This document shows, piece by piece, positions 1-9,126 of a stretch of 12,206 nucleotides of DNA. The stretch comes from Alphaproteobacteria bacterium (lineage in GTDB: Bacteria > Pseudomonadota > Alphaproteobacteria > RF32 > CAG-239). Both the position numbers and the translations under genes were made by a program. The stretch is from assembly GCA_017557925.1 (NCBI GenBank), contig JAFYWO010000005.1, positions 1 through 12,206 of the forward strand. The letters run 5' to 3'. The notes below the pieces were generated by a model, which did not search any database, was not told the origin of the DNA, and saw nothing but the letters and a program-made list of their open reading frames with translations. Position 1 is the first letter of the stretch, and every line of letters begins with the position of its first letter.

Positions 1-1
1 A

Positions 2-1510
2 AGTATTTTTAATACTATAGATAACCTTGAAGAAAAATCATTTTTATTAGGTGGTGACGGCAGATTCTTAAATGATAAGGCTATTCAAAAAATCATCAAA
101 ATAGCCATTGCAAATAATGTAAAAAAACTCTACATCGGAAAAGATGGTATAGTTTCAACACCTGCCGGCTCACATATTATCTTAAAAAATAAACTTGACG
201 GGGGATTTGTATTATCAGCTTCACATAACCCCGGTGGAAGAAACGGAGATTTTGGCATTAAATATGCCACTTCATCAGGAGGACAATGCCAACCTGAAGA
301 AAGTCTTGCAATACAACAACAAACTCTAACCATAACCGAATATAAGATAAAAGATATAGAAGATTTTGACTTATCAAAAATACGAACATTCAAGTGCGAA
401 AACACTACCATAAAAATCATAGACCCTTATGTAGATTACATAAAATTGATGAAAAGTATTTTTGATTTTAAGAAGATAAAAAAACTTTTAACATCCGATT
501 TTCGTTTTGTATTTGATGCAATGAATGGCGTTACAGGACCTTACGCAAAAAAACTTTTTGAAGAAACATTAGGCGCTCCACTTGGCACTGTAATCCACGA
601 AGTTCCGCTAGAAAATTTCGGCGGTCTGCATCCGGACCCAAATCTTATCTATGCTAAACATCTTGTAAAATTAATGAACAAAAAAAATGCTCCTGACTTT
701 GCTGCCGCAAATGATGGTGACGGCGATCGCTATATGATACTCGGAAAAAAATTCTTTGTATCTCCAAGCGATAGTTTAGCGATTCTAACAGACAACCACT
801 CCTTAATTCCCGCTTATAAAAAAGGTATTGCCGGTGTTGCAAAATCTGCAGCAACCTCACTTGCGGTAAAAAGAGTTGCAGACCATCTGAACATTGCTTT
901 TTACGAAGTTCCTACCGGATGGAAATATTTTATTCATTTAATGGATACAAACAGAGTAACATTTTGTGGAGAAGAAAGTTTCGGCTCCGGAGCTTCTCAT
1001 ATTAGAGAAAAAGATGGTATATGGGCTACACTTTTTTGGTTATCAATAATTGCAAACACTCATAAATCTGTCCAAGAAATAGCTTTATCACATTGGCAAA
1101 AATATGGTAGAAATTACTATCTGCGTAATGATTATGAAGAAATTTCTCAAACCACAGCAGATACGTTAATGACCAATCTTGAAAAAAAATTACCCTCTCT
1201 TATTGGCAAAACTTATAATAAAAAATACACCGTATCAGATGCTTATGCTTTTATTTATAATGACCCTGTAGATAATTCTTCTACCAAAAACGGACTAATT
1301 GTTTATTTCAAAGACGGCTCACGCATAGTATACAGACTATCCGGAACAGGAACAAGTGGTGCAACTTTAAGAGTTTATATAGAACGTTATGAACAAAAAG
1401 ACCTAATGGAAGAACCTGAATATATGTTAAAAGAATTGGGAGACATATCAAGAGAAATTGCTGATATAACCAAATTAACCAACAAAGAAAAACCAGATAT
1501 AATAACCTAA
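2..1510 (+). CDS. pgm: Phosphoglucomutase (alpha-D-glucose type), 5' end missing
   Basis: This enzyme interconverts glucose 1-phosphate and glucose 6-phosphate in the cytoplasm, linking glycolysis to glycogen and envelope sugar synthesis. The frame is open from base 2, so the gene starts outside the window. The 502 codons present compare with about 545 for the family, so roughly 40 N-terminal residues are missing. The ATG at 446 is internal: the catalytic serine motif SASHNPGG (Ser codon 221-223) lies upstream of it. The other three family signatures follow in order: the metal-binding loop DGDGDR (713-730), the sugar-binding GEESFG (968-985), and the C-terminal phosphate-binding RLSGTGTSGATLR near 1330-1370. 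These match the eukaryotic PGM1/Agrobacterium Pgm branch rather than phosphomannomutase/phosphoglucomutase AlgC. It ends 12 nt before cckA and is probably co-transcribed with it. The family call is secure; substrate preference is inferred from the family. Confidence 0.95.
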   Translation, partial: SIFNTIDNLEEKSFLLGGDGRFLNDKAIQKIIKIAIANNVKKLYIGKDGIVSTPAGSHIILKNKLDGGFVLSASHNPGGRNGDFGIKYATSSGGQCQPEESLAIQQQTLTITEYKIKDIEDFDLSKIRTFKCENTTIKIIDPYVDYIKLMKSIFDFKKIKKLLTSDFRFVFDAMNGVTGPYAKKLFEETLGAPLGTVIHEVPLENFGGLHPDPNLIYAKHLVKLMNKKNAPDFAAANDGDGDRYMILGKKFFVSPSDSLAILTDNHSLIPAYKKGIAGVAKSAATSLAVKRVADHLNIAFYEVPTGWKYFIHLMDTNRVTFCGEESFGSGASHIREKDGIWATLFWLSIIANTHKSVQEIALSHWQKYGRNYYLRNDYEEISQTTADTLMTNLEKKLPSLIGKTYNKKYTVSDAYAFIYNDPVDNSSTKNGLIVYFKDGSRIVYRLSGTGTSGATLRVYIERYEQKDLMEEPEYMLKELGDISREIADITKLTNKEKPDIIT

Positions 1511-1522
1511 TATGGAAAGCAG

Positions 1523-4162
1523 ATGTTTACTGACAAAGAAGATATACGTCCCGATAAGATACTGGAAAAAAGGCTATTACTTTTAGTCTTAATGTTGACT
1601 TTGACTATTTTAAGCATCGGTTTTTTATTTGCAGACCCCAGTTTTTTGCGCCCAATAATTCTAGCTATTTTCATTTTTATTATATTAAGTATTTATATCA
1701 CCATTACAATCCTTCAATCCGGAGAAACAGCGATTCTCTATGGTGGTCTTGCAAACGAAATACTTAAAAACAAAAAAATATGTTATATCATCACAGACCA
1801 AAACCAAAATGTTATTTTACAAAATGAATTAGCCAAAGAATTGCTTAACAATATGCCGATTCTTAAATTTTTAAGAAACAACTTGGTAAATGATGAACCA
1901 AACCTCCAAAAAATAAAAGAATTGGAGTATTCTTCACAAAATCTAAAAGAAACAACTCAAGAATTAGCCTTAAAATTTGATAACAAAATGTTATTTTCCG
2001 GCTATGAATGGTTTCGCATAAAACTCCGTCCCATAATACTTAATGACACAGCTATAGAAGATTTAAACCAAGCTTCTATCTTTGATAAAAAATACAACAT
2101 TTATAAACTATGGAGTTTTGAAAATATAACATCAGAAAAGACTCTTGATTCCATCTTCAAAGATGAACGCCGTTCATACTACAACTTCTTAAATTTCTTA
2201 CCTGTCGGTATTTTTGTATTAAACAAATCTAATAATGTTGAATATATCAATAAAACTTTAAGCATAATGTTGGGGCGCTCTAAAGAAGATGTTTTAGGCA
2301 AAAACATAAATGAGTTTCTTTTAAAATCATCTCAAGAACAGGAAAAACTTCCTCTTGGAGGATTTCAATATACCGCCTATATAAAATTAGGCACAAAAAT
2401 AAACGAATATCTTGTAAAAACCGACTACTTCAAAGAAGGTGAAGATATCCAAACAAGAGGTATTGTGATTGGAGAAATACCGACAAATATAAATCTCAAA
2501 CAAAACTATCAAGAAATTGTTTCGCAATCAAATTCAATATTTAACCTATCTCCATTTGGTATGATGTTGTTAGATAAAGACTTAACAATAAAGCGTGTAA
2601 ACCAACAATTTACCGATATATTGGGAGTTCCTTCTCCATCACAACTCCAAAATAATTATCTGAATAACTACCTTGACGAAGACAGTATTTCAAAAATAAA
2701 AAAACAAATAAACAGTTTTATGTCAGACAAAGATAAGCCTCAAGTTGCTTACTTTGACCTAAATCTAAAAACAAAAAACCAAAATAAGATTTTGCGCCTA
2801 TATATTTCTCCTCTGTTTTCTTCTCCTCTGCAAATAAAAGAAAACATAAAAGGAGCAATTTTATTCTGCCTTGATACAACAGAACAGAAAAATCTGGAAA
2901 CACAATTTGCTCAGGCACAAAAAATGCAAGCTATGGGACAATTAGCTGGCGGTATCGCTCACGACTTTAATAATCTCCTAACCGCAATGATTGGTTTTAG
3001 TGATTTATTACTTCAACGTCACAATCCTAAAGACCCTTCACATGCAGACATCATACAAATTAAACAAAATGCAAACTGTGCTGCCGAATTAGTTCGTCAA
3101 TTACTACAATTCTCACGCAAACAACCACTAAAGCCGGAACTAAACAGCATAACAGAAATTCTGTTAAATTATACTCCGCTATTAAAAAGAACTGTCGGAG
3201 ACCAAATAGAGCTTATATTTAAACACGGTGAAAATCTAAACCCCATAAAAGTAGACCAAGTCCAATTACTGCAAGTTGTTCTAAACCTCTGTGTAAATGC
3301 TAAAGACGCAATGAATAGAAAAGGAAAACTAATCATCCAAACACAAATGGAAAAACTTCTTGAACCTTATCATTTTGGAGCAGAAACAATAGATGCAGGT
3401 TCTTTTGTTCGTTTAGATGTAACAGATACAGGGTGCGGTATCCCACTAGAAAACCTTTCCCGTATTTTTGAACCATTCTTCTCTACTAAACAAAACATTG
3501 TAGGTTCAGGAACAGGTTTGGGACTTGCAACAGTGTATGGTATAGTTCGTCAAATGGAAGGCTTTATAAAAGTAAGTAGCACAGTAGATGTCGGCACAAC
3601 TTTCTCAATTTATTTACCTGCTCACTCCACAAAAGAACTTCAGTTCAAAAATCCTAAACAAACTCTATCAAAAACACTAAATGATAAAAAAGGAAGAGCA
3701 GTTCTTACACCTACTCCCAAAAAAGATAGTGATAAAATTATTTTAGGCTTAAACTTATCTGCAACAGACAACTTAAACTTAACCCCAAAAAACATAGAAA
3801 ACATTCGTATTCTTTTGGTAGATGATGAAGATTCTGTCAGAACATTTGCACAAAAAGCTTTGCGCAAAAAAGGTTATACAGTTGTAAGTGCAAACTCTGC
3901 TGAAAACGCATTAGAAACCTTAAAAACAGATAAAAACTTCCAACTCTTAATTACTGATATGGTTATGCCCGGATTAAATGGTATAGAATTATCAAAACTT
4001 ATTTTGGAACAAATACCTGATATAAAGATAATACTTGCATCCGGATATTCTGAAGATATTTTAAAAGGAGAATTTGCAAATATAGAAAATATGTCTTTCA
4101 TCCCCAAACCATTCAGTTTAAGCGACTTAACCCAAAAAGTATACGAAGCTTTGGAAGAATAA
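1523..4162 (+). CDS. cckA: Cell-cycle hybrid histidine kinase CckA
   Basis: This 879-residue membrane hybrid kinase should feed phosphate through ChpT to CtrA, the alphaproteobacterial cell-cycle phosphorelay; that role is inferred from the family. Two hydrophobic segments (about residues 18-37 and 45-66) form an N-terminal membrane hairpin. A degenerate sensor-like stretch (about 80-200) and two PAS domains (about 220-330 and 338-455) follow. The HisKA segment has [14 protein letters not shown] with phospho-acceptor His480 and is strikingly CckA-like around it. The ATPase domain has the N box (Asn592), DTGCGIP (Asp635) and [12 protein letters not shown] Lys/Ser/Thr-rich linker leads to a receiver domain (from about 761) with acidic pair Asp767/768, phospho-Asp812 and Lys862, so both kinase and receiver look active. 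GGAAAG lies 3 nt before the ATG. The chpT and ctrA genes are not in the window. Confidence 0.93.
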   Translation: MFTDKEDIRPDKILEKRLLLLVLMLTLTILSIGFLFADPSFLRPIILAIFIFIILSIYITITILQSGETAILYGGLANEILKNKKICYIITDQNQNVILQNELAKELLNNMPILKFLRNNLVNDEPNLQKIKELEYSSQNLKETTQELALKFDNKMLFSGYEWFRIKLRPIILNDTAIEDLNQASIFDKKYNIYKLWSFENITSEKTLDSIFKDERRSYYNFLNFLPVGIFVLNKSNNVEYINKTLSIMLGRSKEDVLGKNINEFLLKSSQEQEKLPLGGFQYTAYIKLGTKINEYLVKTDYFKEGEDIQTRGIVIGEIPTNINLKQNYQEIVSQSNSIFNLSPFGMMLLDKDLTIKRVNQQFTDILGVPSPSQLQNNYLNNYLDEDSISKIKKQINSFMSDKDKPQVAYFDLNLKTKNQNKILRLYISPLFSSPLQIKENIKGAILFCLDTTEQKNLETQFAQAQKMQAMGQLAGGIAHDFNNLLTAMIGFSDLLLQRHNPKDPSHADIIQIKQNANCAAELVRQLLQFSRKQPLKPELNSITEILLNYTPLLKRTVGDQIELIFKHGENLNPIKVDQVQLLQVVLNLCVNAKDAMNRKGKLIIQTQMEKLLEPYHFGAETIDAGSFVRLDVTDTGCGIPLENLSRIFEPFFSTKQNIVGSGTGLGLATVYGIVRQMEGFIKVSSTVDVGTTFSIYLPAHSTKELQFKNPKQTLSKTLNDKKGRAVLTPTPKKDSDKIILGLNLSATDNLNLTPKNIENIRILLVDDEDSVRTFAQKALRKKGYTVVSANSAENALETLKTDKNFQLLITDMVMPGLNGIELSKLILEQIPDIKIILASGYSEDILKGEFANIENMSFIPKPFSLSDLTQKVYEALEE

Positions 4163-4163
4163 G

Positions 4164-4898
4164 ATGGCAGAATACACTAATAAATCAGGACAATATATGC
4201 TAAAATTTGCTCACCAAAATTTTCTTGGCGAAGAAGATTTTATGATAACTCCTTGTAATCAACACGCATATATGGCAATAAAGATGTGGCCGAACTGGAA
4301 TTATTTTGCCTTAAACATTTTTGGTCCGAAAAGTTCCGGAAAATCGCATCTTGCACATATTTGGATAAATACTATCCAAAACAATCTTCCTCGTCCGGTG
4401 CAAATACCTATATTCCAAGCCCATTCTATAAATATGAAGAACCTAAATAAAATATCTCAAGAGTATCCATATCTAGTTATAGAGAATTTGGATTCAAACA
4501 TAAATGAAGAGGCTTTTTTTCATATCTATAACAATTACAACATTCCAAATCGCTCCATATTATTTACATCATTATTACCTCCGTCCAAATTGGGGCTGAA
4601 ACTACCGGATTTACGCTCACGTTTAACCATCATTCCAACCGTAGAAATTCAACAACCTGATGATGATATGCTCATAGCTCTCATAGCCAAACTTTTTAAT
4701 GACCGTCAAATAATCATCAGCCAAGAAATTTTAAATTACATTCTAAAATATTCCGAACGCTCTTTTAGTTATATAACCAAACTAATTGAAGAAATTGATG
4801 AAATATCTTGGAGATACGGAAGAGCTGTTTCAATTCCTATTGTTAAAGAAGCCATACAAAATTTAAACCAAAATCAACAACTGGAACTATTTATATGA
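4164..4898 (+). CDS. hda: DnaA-like replication regulator Hda (HdaA)
   Basis: This 244-residue protein is a short AAA+ relative of DnaA. With the DNA-loaded sliding clamp, Hda stimulates ATP hydrolysis by DnaA and so limits re-initiation. An N-terminal clamp-binding hexamer QYMLKF (10-15) fits the Q-x-x-L-x-F pattern. Walker A is GPKSSGKS (54-61). The Walker B segment is VIENLD (105-110), like the IDN of E. coli Hda. LPDLRSRL (147-154) carries Arg153 at the arginine-finger position. There is no DNA-binding domain IV, which separates it from DnaA. The C-terminus ends QLELFI, a second clamp-motif match (Gln239-Phe243) not expected for the family. It starts 1 nt after cckA, with GGAAGA inside the cckA end, and overlaps truB by 4 nt, so translation is probably coupled. 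A generic DnaA-like/DnaC-like protein is the less likely alternative. Confidence 0.88.
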   Translation: MAEYTNKSGQYMLKFAHQNFLGEEDFMITPCNQHAYMAIKMWPNWNYFALNIFGPKSSGKSHLAHIWINTIQNNLPRPVQIPIFQAHSINMKNLNKISQEYPYLVIENLDSNINEEAFFHIYNNYNIPNRSILFTSLLPPSKLGLKLPDLRSRLTIIPTVEIQQPDDDMLIALIAKLFNDRQIIISQEILNYILKYSERSFSYITKLIEEIDEISWRYGRAVSIPIVKEAIQNLNQNQQLELFI

Positions 4899-5797
4899 CC
4901 TCACACTACAATAAAAACATAAATGGCTGGATAATACTTGATAAACCCAAAGATATGAGTTCAAATCAAGTTCTACGCAAAATTCAATATGAACTTCACG
5001 CCAAAAAAGCCGGACATATTGGAACACTAGATCCTTTTGCAACAGGAGTTTTACCGCTTGCATTTGGAGAAGCAACAAAACTTATTCCCTACCTTGAGGG
5101 AGACAGAAAAACTTATGAATTTGAACTGGAATTTGGAACAACCACCACAACTCTGGACACCGAAGGAGAAATTTCTGCCACATCCGACAATATTCCGACT
5201 AAAGAAGAAATAATAAACATACTTCCTCAATTTAGCGGAAAAATAACTCAAGTTCCCCCAAAATTTTCAGCCATACACATCAATGGAAAAAGAGCTTATG
5301 AACTAGCTCGTCTTGGTGTTGAAGTAGAAATCCCCAAAAGAGAGGTAACCATTCATTCTCTAAACCTAAAATCCTATGACCAAACATCCAAAAAAGCAAA
5401 ATTAGAAGTTACCTGCTCAAAAGGAACATACGTCAGAACTTTAGGGCAAGATATAGCCATTACCCTAAATACTGTCGGCTATCTAACCTCATTACGCAGA
5501 ACTAAAAATGGAAATTTTGACCTTTCACATACGATTTTACTGGATAATTTAAAAAATATGTTGTATAAAGGCGACGGAGATTACTTTGTTTTGCCGGTTG
5601 AAACATTTCTGTGCGACATCACGGTTATTGCTTTAACCAAAACAGAGGCTCTTAAGCTTAAAAACGGACAAGCTATTGATTGCAAAGGATTAAATCCTGA
5701 TACAAAACCAATAGCGTGTTGTTTGGAAAATAAGCTTATAGCCCTAAGCGAAGTAAAAGAAAATAAGCTTTTACCGATTCGGGTTTTTAATCATTAA
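4895..5797 (+). CDS. truB: tRNA pseudouridine(55) synthase TruB
   Basis: TruB converts uridine 55 in the T-loop of tRNAs to pseudouridine. The 300-residue length is normal for the family. The N-terminus has GWIILDKPKDMSSNQV. The catalytic motif GTLDPFATGVLP carries the nucleophile Asp46. Further family landmarks are the KxPPxxSA-like segment QVPPKFSAIHINGKRAYELAR at about 117-137 and CSKGTYVRTLGQDI at about 172-185. The last ~60 residues resemble the C-terminal PUA-like TruB domain. The start ATG overlaps the hda stop (ATGA, 4895-4898) and has only a weak GGAA upstream, which suggests coupling to hda translation. It lies directly before rpsO and pnp, as in many proteobacteria. Confidence 0.96.
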   Translation: MTSHYNKNINGWIILDKPKDMSSNQVLRKIQYELHAKKAGHIGTLDPFATGVLPLAFGEATKLIPYLEGDRKTYEFELEFGTTTTTLDTEGEISATSDNIPTKEEIINILPQFSGKITQVPPKFSAIHINGKRAYELARLGVEVEIPKREVTIHSLNLKSYDQTSKKAKLEVTCSKGTYVRTLGQDIAITLNTVGYLTSLRRTKNGNFDLSHTILLDNLKNMLYKGDGDYFVLPVETFLCDITVIALTKTEALKLKNGQAIDCKGLNPDTKPIACCLENKLIALSEVKENKLLPIRVFNH

Positions 5798-5828
5798 TTT
5801 AAATAATTTTATTAAAAGGATAAAATAG

Positions 5829-6098
5829 ATGTCGATTACAAACGAAAAAAAGCAAGAAATTATTGCTCAATATGGTTTAAAAGAAGGTGACACAGGTTCA
5901 CCGGAAGTTCAAATTGCAATTTGGACATACAGAATTAACGCTTTGATTGAACACTTCAACACACACAAGAAAGACCTTCACTCTCGTTTAGGTCTTATGA
6001 AGATGGTTTCTCGCCGTCGTCACTTGTTAGACCACTTGAAGAAAACAAGCGAAGAAAGATATCAAACACTAATTAAAAAATTAGATTTACGTAAGTAA
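5829..6098 (+). CDS. rpsO: Small ribosomal subunit protein uS15
   Basis: S15 is a primary 16S rRNA binder in the central domain of the 30S subunit and forms a bridge to the 50S subunit. The product has 89 residues, the standard length, and carries the conserved helical sequence from [11 protein letters not shown] (about 21-31) through [20 protein letters not shown] (about 51-70). AAAAGGA lies 8 nt before the ATG. It follows truB after 31 nt and precedes pnp after 92 nt, the classical order. E. coli S15 represses its own mRNA by binding a leader pseudoknot; the 31-nt gap here is too short to show an obvious equivalent, though the end of truB could contribute. I see no convincing dedicated promoter in this gap. 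Confidence 0.98.
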   Translation: MSITNEKKQEIIAQYGLKEGDTGSPEVQIAIWTYRINALIEHFNTHKKDLHSRLGLMKMVSRRRHLLDHLKKTSEERYQTLIKKLDLRK

Positions 6099-6109
6099 GA
6101 TGTTTGAAA

Positions 6110-6139
6110 AATAGCGGAGGCAATGGGGCTTCCGCTATT
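6110..6139 (+). promoter_or_regulatory. 12-bp hairpin between rpsO and pnp
   Basis: Bases 6110-6121 (AATAGCGGAGGC) pair with 6128-6139 (GCTTCCGCTATT) across a 6-nt loop, AATGGG. All 12 positions pair, one of them G-U. The sequence after the stem (ATTAAATCC) is not a T-tract, so this is not a typical intrinsic terminator. In E. coli a stem-loop in the pnp leader is cut by RNase III and lets PNPase repress its own synthesis. An equivalent processing or stabilising role here is inference from position. It could also protect the 3' end of rpsO mRNA. Confidence 0.6.
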
Positions 6140-6146
6140 ATTAAAT

Positions 6147-6163
6147 CCTAGTATACCACTAGG
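6147..6163 (+). promoter_or_regulatory. Second, small hairpin in the pnp leader
   Basis: CCTAGT (6147-6152) pairs perfectly with ACTAGG (6158-6163) around the loop ATACC. It sits 7 nt after the larger hairpin and 11 nt before the pnp ribosome-binding sequence AAGGAAAGG (6175-6183), close enough to influence translation initiation. A six-pair stem can occur by chance in such sequence. Its place between a strong hairpin and the Shine-Dalgarno is the reason to list it. Function is unknown. Confidence 0.4.
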
Positions 6164-6190
6164 TGAGGTATTTTAAGGAAAGGTAAAAAT

Positions 6191-8308
6191 ATGGTAAATT
6201 GGAACATCAGCCGCAAAGAAATGGAATGGGGCGGTCGCAAATTAGTATTAGAAACAGGCAAAATAGCCAAACAAGCAACAGGTTCAATTCTCGCAACCTA
6301 TGGAGATACAACAGTCATAGCAACCGTTGTTGCAGCAAAAGAAGCAAAAGCAGATCAAGACTTCTTCCCTTTAACAGTTAACTATCAAGAAAAATATTAT
6401 GCTACTGGTAAAATACCTGGTGGCTTTATGAAACGTGAAGGCAAACCTTCCGAACACGAAGTTTTGGTATCTCGCTTAATAGACAGACCTATCCGTCCTC
6501 TCTTCCCTGATGCCTTCAAGAACGAAGTTCAAATCGTTTGCACAACAATAGCTCATGACAAAAAAACAGATTCAGACATTTTGGCTATGATTGCCGCTTC
6601 GGCTGCTCTTGCTATATCAGGCATTCCTTTTTTAGGTCCTATCGGTGCGGCTAAAGTTGGTTATATTGATGGCGAATTTGTATTAAACCCAACTATTGAA
6701 GAAATCAAAAAATCAGAATTGGAATTAACCGTTGCCGGAACAAACGAAGGTGTATTGATGGTTGAATCCGAAGCTCAAGAACTTTCAGAAGAAACAATGT
6801 TGAATGCCGTAATGTTCGGTTTTGATAACTTCCAAAAAGTTATTGAAATGATTAACGAACTTAAAAAAGAAGCAGGCAAAGAAGCTTGGATTGCACCAAC
6901 ATTCCCTGAAGAATTTGATGCTTTATATGAAAGAACCCAAAAAGCTTTCCGTTCTAAATATGAAGAAGCATTTAATGAAGTTGACAAACAAAAACGTGCA
7001 ACTCGTCTTGGCGAATTAAAAGCAGAAGTAGAAGCAACTATTGATCCTGAAAACGAATTAGAAGTTCGCTATGCTTTAGATGTAACAGAAAAGTTAATGC
7101 ACTCTGTAATGCGTGAAAAAGTATTATCAACCGGTTCTCGTATTGATGGACGTGATACAAAGACTGTTCGCCCAATCACTTGTGAAGTTAACCTATTAGG
7201 CACAACTCACGGCTCTGCATTATTTACCAGAGGCGAAACACAAGCTCTTGTTGTAGCAACATTAGGAACAGCTGAAGATTCTCAAATCATAGATGGTCTT
7301 ATGGAAGAACAACGTCAAGAATTTATGTTAAACTACAACTTCCCACCGTTCTCTGTTGGTGAGTGTGGCAGACTTGGTTCTCCAGGCCGTAGAGAAATCG
7401 GTCACGGAAAATTAGCTTGGCGTGCAATCCACCCAATGATGCCAAAAGATAAATCAGAATTCCCATACACAATCCGTGTAGTGTCAGATATTATGGAATC
7501 AAACGGTTCATCATCTATGGCAACCGTATGCGGAACAACTTTAGCATTGATGGATGCTGGTGTTCCTCTCAAAAAACCAGTAGCCGGTATCGCAATGGGT
7601 TTGATTAAAGAAGATGATGGACGTGTTGCTATCTTGACAGATATTTTAGGAGATGAAGACCACCTTGGCGATATGGACTTCAAAGTTGCCGGAACAAAAG
7701 AAGGTGTTACCGCTCTTCAAATGGATATTAAAATCACATCAATCACTAAAGAGATTATGAAAAATGCTCTTGCTCAAGCCCATGAAGGTCGTATCCATAT
7801 CTTAGGAGAAATGGCAAAAGCATTAGCAGAACCTCGTCCTGAAGTATCTCCAAATGCTCCACGAATTATTTCAATTAAAATCCCAACAGATAAAATTCGT
7901 GAAGTAATTGGAACAGGTGGTAAAGTAATCCGTGAGATTATTGAAAAAACTAATACCAAGATTGATATTGACGATGACGGAACAGTAAACGTTGCTGCTG
8001 TTGATAAAAAAGATGCAGAAGCAGCTCTTGAAATCATCAACGGCATCGTTGCCGTTCCTGAAGAAGGCAAAAATTACCACGGTACAATCACCAAAATTAT
8101 GGACTTTGGTGCATTTGTTCGCTTCCTTGGTTCAACAGAGGGTCTTGTTCACATTTCAGAAGTTAAAAACGAGCGTATTGCTTCTGTTTGTGACTTCTAC
8201 AAAGAAGGTGACAAGATTTGGGTTAAATGCTTGGGAACAGATAATCGTGGTAAGATTAAGTTATCTGCTAAACGTGTAAACCAAGAAACAGGTGAAGATG
8301 CTCAATAA
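6191..8308 (+). CDS. pnp: Polyribonucleotide nucleotidyltransferase (PNPase)
   Basis: PNPase degrades RNA 3' to 5' using phosphate, releasing nucleoside diphosphates, and can add 3' tails in reverse; it is a core mRNA decay enzyme and a degradosome partner in many bacteria. The 705 residues cover the full set of domains: first RNase PH domain (about 12-145), helical domain, second RNase PH domain (about 325-460 and beyond), KH domain and S1 domain. Catalytic landmarks are [12 protein letters not shown] for phosphate binding and [12 protein letters not shown], in which Asp488 and Asp494 correspond to E. coli Asp486 and Asp492. The KH loop is GTGG (574-577). The S1 domain begins near 625 ([17 protein letters not shown]). 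AAGGAAAGG lies 7 nt before the ATG. The gene ends just before a strong terminator. Regulation through the leader hairpins is plausible. Confidence 0.98.
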   Translation: MVNWNISRKEMEWGGRKLVLETGKIAKQATGSILATYGDTTVIATVVAAKEAKADQDFFPLTVNYQEKYYATGKIPGGFMKREGKPSEHEVLVSRLIDRPIRPLFPDAFKNEVQIVCTTIAHDKKTDSDILAMIAASAALAISGIPFLGPIGAAKVGYIDGEFVLNPTIEEIKKSELELTVAGTNEGVLMVESEAQELSEETMLNAVMFGFDNFQKVIEMINELKKEAGKEAWIAPTFPEEFDALYERTQKAFRSKYEEAFNEVDKQKRATRLGELKAEVEATIDPENELEVRYALDVTEKLMHSVMREKVLSTGSRIDGRDTKTVRPITCEVNLLGTTHGSALFTRGETQALVVATLGTAEDSQIIDGLMEEQRQEFMLNYNFPPFSVGECGRLGSPGRREIGHGKLAWRAIHPMMPKDKSEFPYTIRVVSDIMESNGSSSMATVCGTTLALMDAGVPLKKPVAGIAMGLIKEDDGRVAILTDILGDEDHLGDMDFKVAGTKEGVTALQMDIKITSITKEIMKNALAQAHEGRIHILGEMAKALAEPRPEVSPNAPRIISIKIPTDKIREVIGTGGKVIREIIEKTNTKIDIDDDGTVNVAAVDKKDAEAALEIINGIVAVPEEGKNYHGTITKIMDFGAFVRFLGSTEGLVHISEVKNERIASVCDFYKEGDKIWVKCLGTDNRGKIKLSAKRVNQETGEDAQ

Positions 8309-8323
8309 TCTTTAATCCTACAA

Positions 8324-8354
8324 AAAAAAGACCGGCGAATAACCGGTCTTTTTT
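8324..8354. terminator. Bidirectional intrinsic terminator between convergent genes
   Basis: Six A's and GACCGG (8324-8335) pair with CCGGTC and six T's (8343-8354) across the loop CGAATAA, giving a 12-bp stem with a GC-rich core. Because the A-tract and T-tract are symmetrical, the transcript has a U-run after the stem on either strand. It lies 15 nt after the pnp stop and touches the stop codon of the minus-strand gene at 8356, so it can terminate both convergent transcripts. Confidence 0.93.
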
Positions 8355-8355
8355 G

Positions 8356-9087
8356 TTACTGAAATTCTTTAAGCAAATTTTGATAAACTGCATAATCCTC
8401 AGGATAATCTTCAAGAAAAAACTTCTCTGTCTTGTTGCAAAGTTTGAAATTTTTCAGTCCCTGCTCTTTTATAAGAACTCTCAATAATTCCAAAAACTTT
8501 CCAACTTCCTTACTTTCAACAAACCTGAAAAAAAGTTCATCAAAATTACCTCTAACAACAGAATGAAGTTCATAAGAATCCTTAAACCCATCACAAGATA
8601 CAAACGCCTTTATCTTATCAAAATCTCCAAATTCAATAAGATATTCAACGACTTCAGAACGAAGTGTATAATAAGAAAAACGAAGATGACAGTCATCTGC
8701 AACCTTTTTAGACAATTCCCCATGATATGTTCTCATCATTTCATAAAAATCAGTTAAAGAGTTGGCCGCATTAAGATGCATTTTCAACCTAACATTAAGA
8801 AATTTAATCCAATCAGATACACTAGAAAATTTCACAAATACAACAAAAGTTTCATTTGCATAAAAATCTTCAAATAAAAAACCTTTTTCCAAAGAAAATA
8901 AGTTTTCTTGCCGTTCAAACCATACCAAATGACCGGCATAACAAAACTTATCTATCCAACTGCCATTTTTTACAGATTCAATAACATTTTTCTTTATAGG
9001 GTCTTTAACATAATCATCAAAATTAACATCTAAAGCCCAAAAATTTATACCTTTTAAAGCTTCCTCATACGAGATATAACTATTCAT
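8356..9087 (-). CDS. Phe-rich protein of unknown function
   Basis: I do not recognise this 243-residue protein. It has no signal peptide or membrane segment, so it is probably cytoplasmic. Phenylalanine is unusually common (27 of 243 residues), with many Tyr and Trp as well. The second half looks helical and contains what may be two copies of a short repeat centred on GDFD (154-157) and GNFD (180-183), each followed by a hydrophobic run ending Phe-Val. This recalls ankyrin- or HEAT-like helical repeats, but that is inference. The gene is alone on its strand: a terminator lies directly after it and 296 nt separate it from the next gene upstream. There is no clear Shine-Dalgarno; a good sigma70-type promoter lies so close to the ATG that the mRNA may be nearly leaderless. 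Length, codon use and lack of internal stops support a real gene. Confidence 0.8.
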   Translation of the reverse strand: MNSYISYEEALKGINFWALDVNFDDYVKDPIKKNVIESVKNGSWIDKFCYAGHLVWFERQENLFSLEKGFLFEDFYANETFVVFVKFSSVSDWIKFLNVRLKMHLNAANSLTDFYEMMRTYHGELSKKVADDCHLRFSYYTLRSEVVEYLIEFGDFDKIKAFVSCDGFKDSYELHSVVRGNFDELFFRFVESKEVGKFLELLRVLIKEQGLKNFKLCNKTEKFFLEDYPEDYAVYQNLLKEFQ

Positions 9088-9098
9088 AGTAATAAGAT

Positions 9099-9126
9099 TT
9101 TATATAATTAAACATAACAATATCAA
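9099..9126 (-). promoter_or_regulatory. Sigma70-type promoter for the gene at 8356-9087
   Basis: Read on the minus strand, TTGATA (9126-9121) and TATAAA (9104-9099) are separated by 16 bp; each matches the consensus at five of six positions. Transcription would begin near 9092, only about five bases before the ATG at 9087. This fits the lack of a Shine-Dalgarno sequence. AT-rich DNA yields chance matches, so the call is moderate. Confidence 0.5.

Noticed and set aside
130..420. Open frame of 96 codons on the minus strand
   Set aside because: It lies antisense to the phosphoglucomutase catalytic region, which is clearly coding on the plus strand up to base 2; no family signature.
5798..5828. 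Promoter for rpsO in the truB-rpsO gap
   Set aside because: AT-rich sequence offers several weak -10-like hexamers but no pair with a good -35 and proper spacing.
7402..8080. Several long minus-strand frames inside pnp
   Set aside because: They mirror strongly conserved PNPase coding sequence and have low-complexity Ile/Ser-rich products, typical of antisense shadows.
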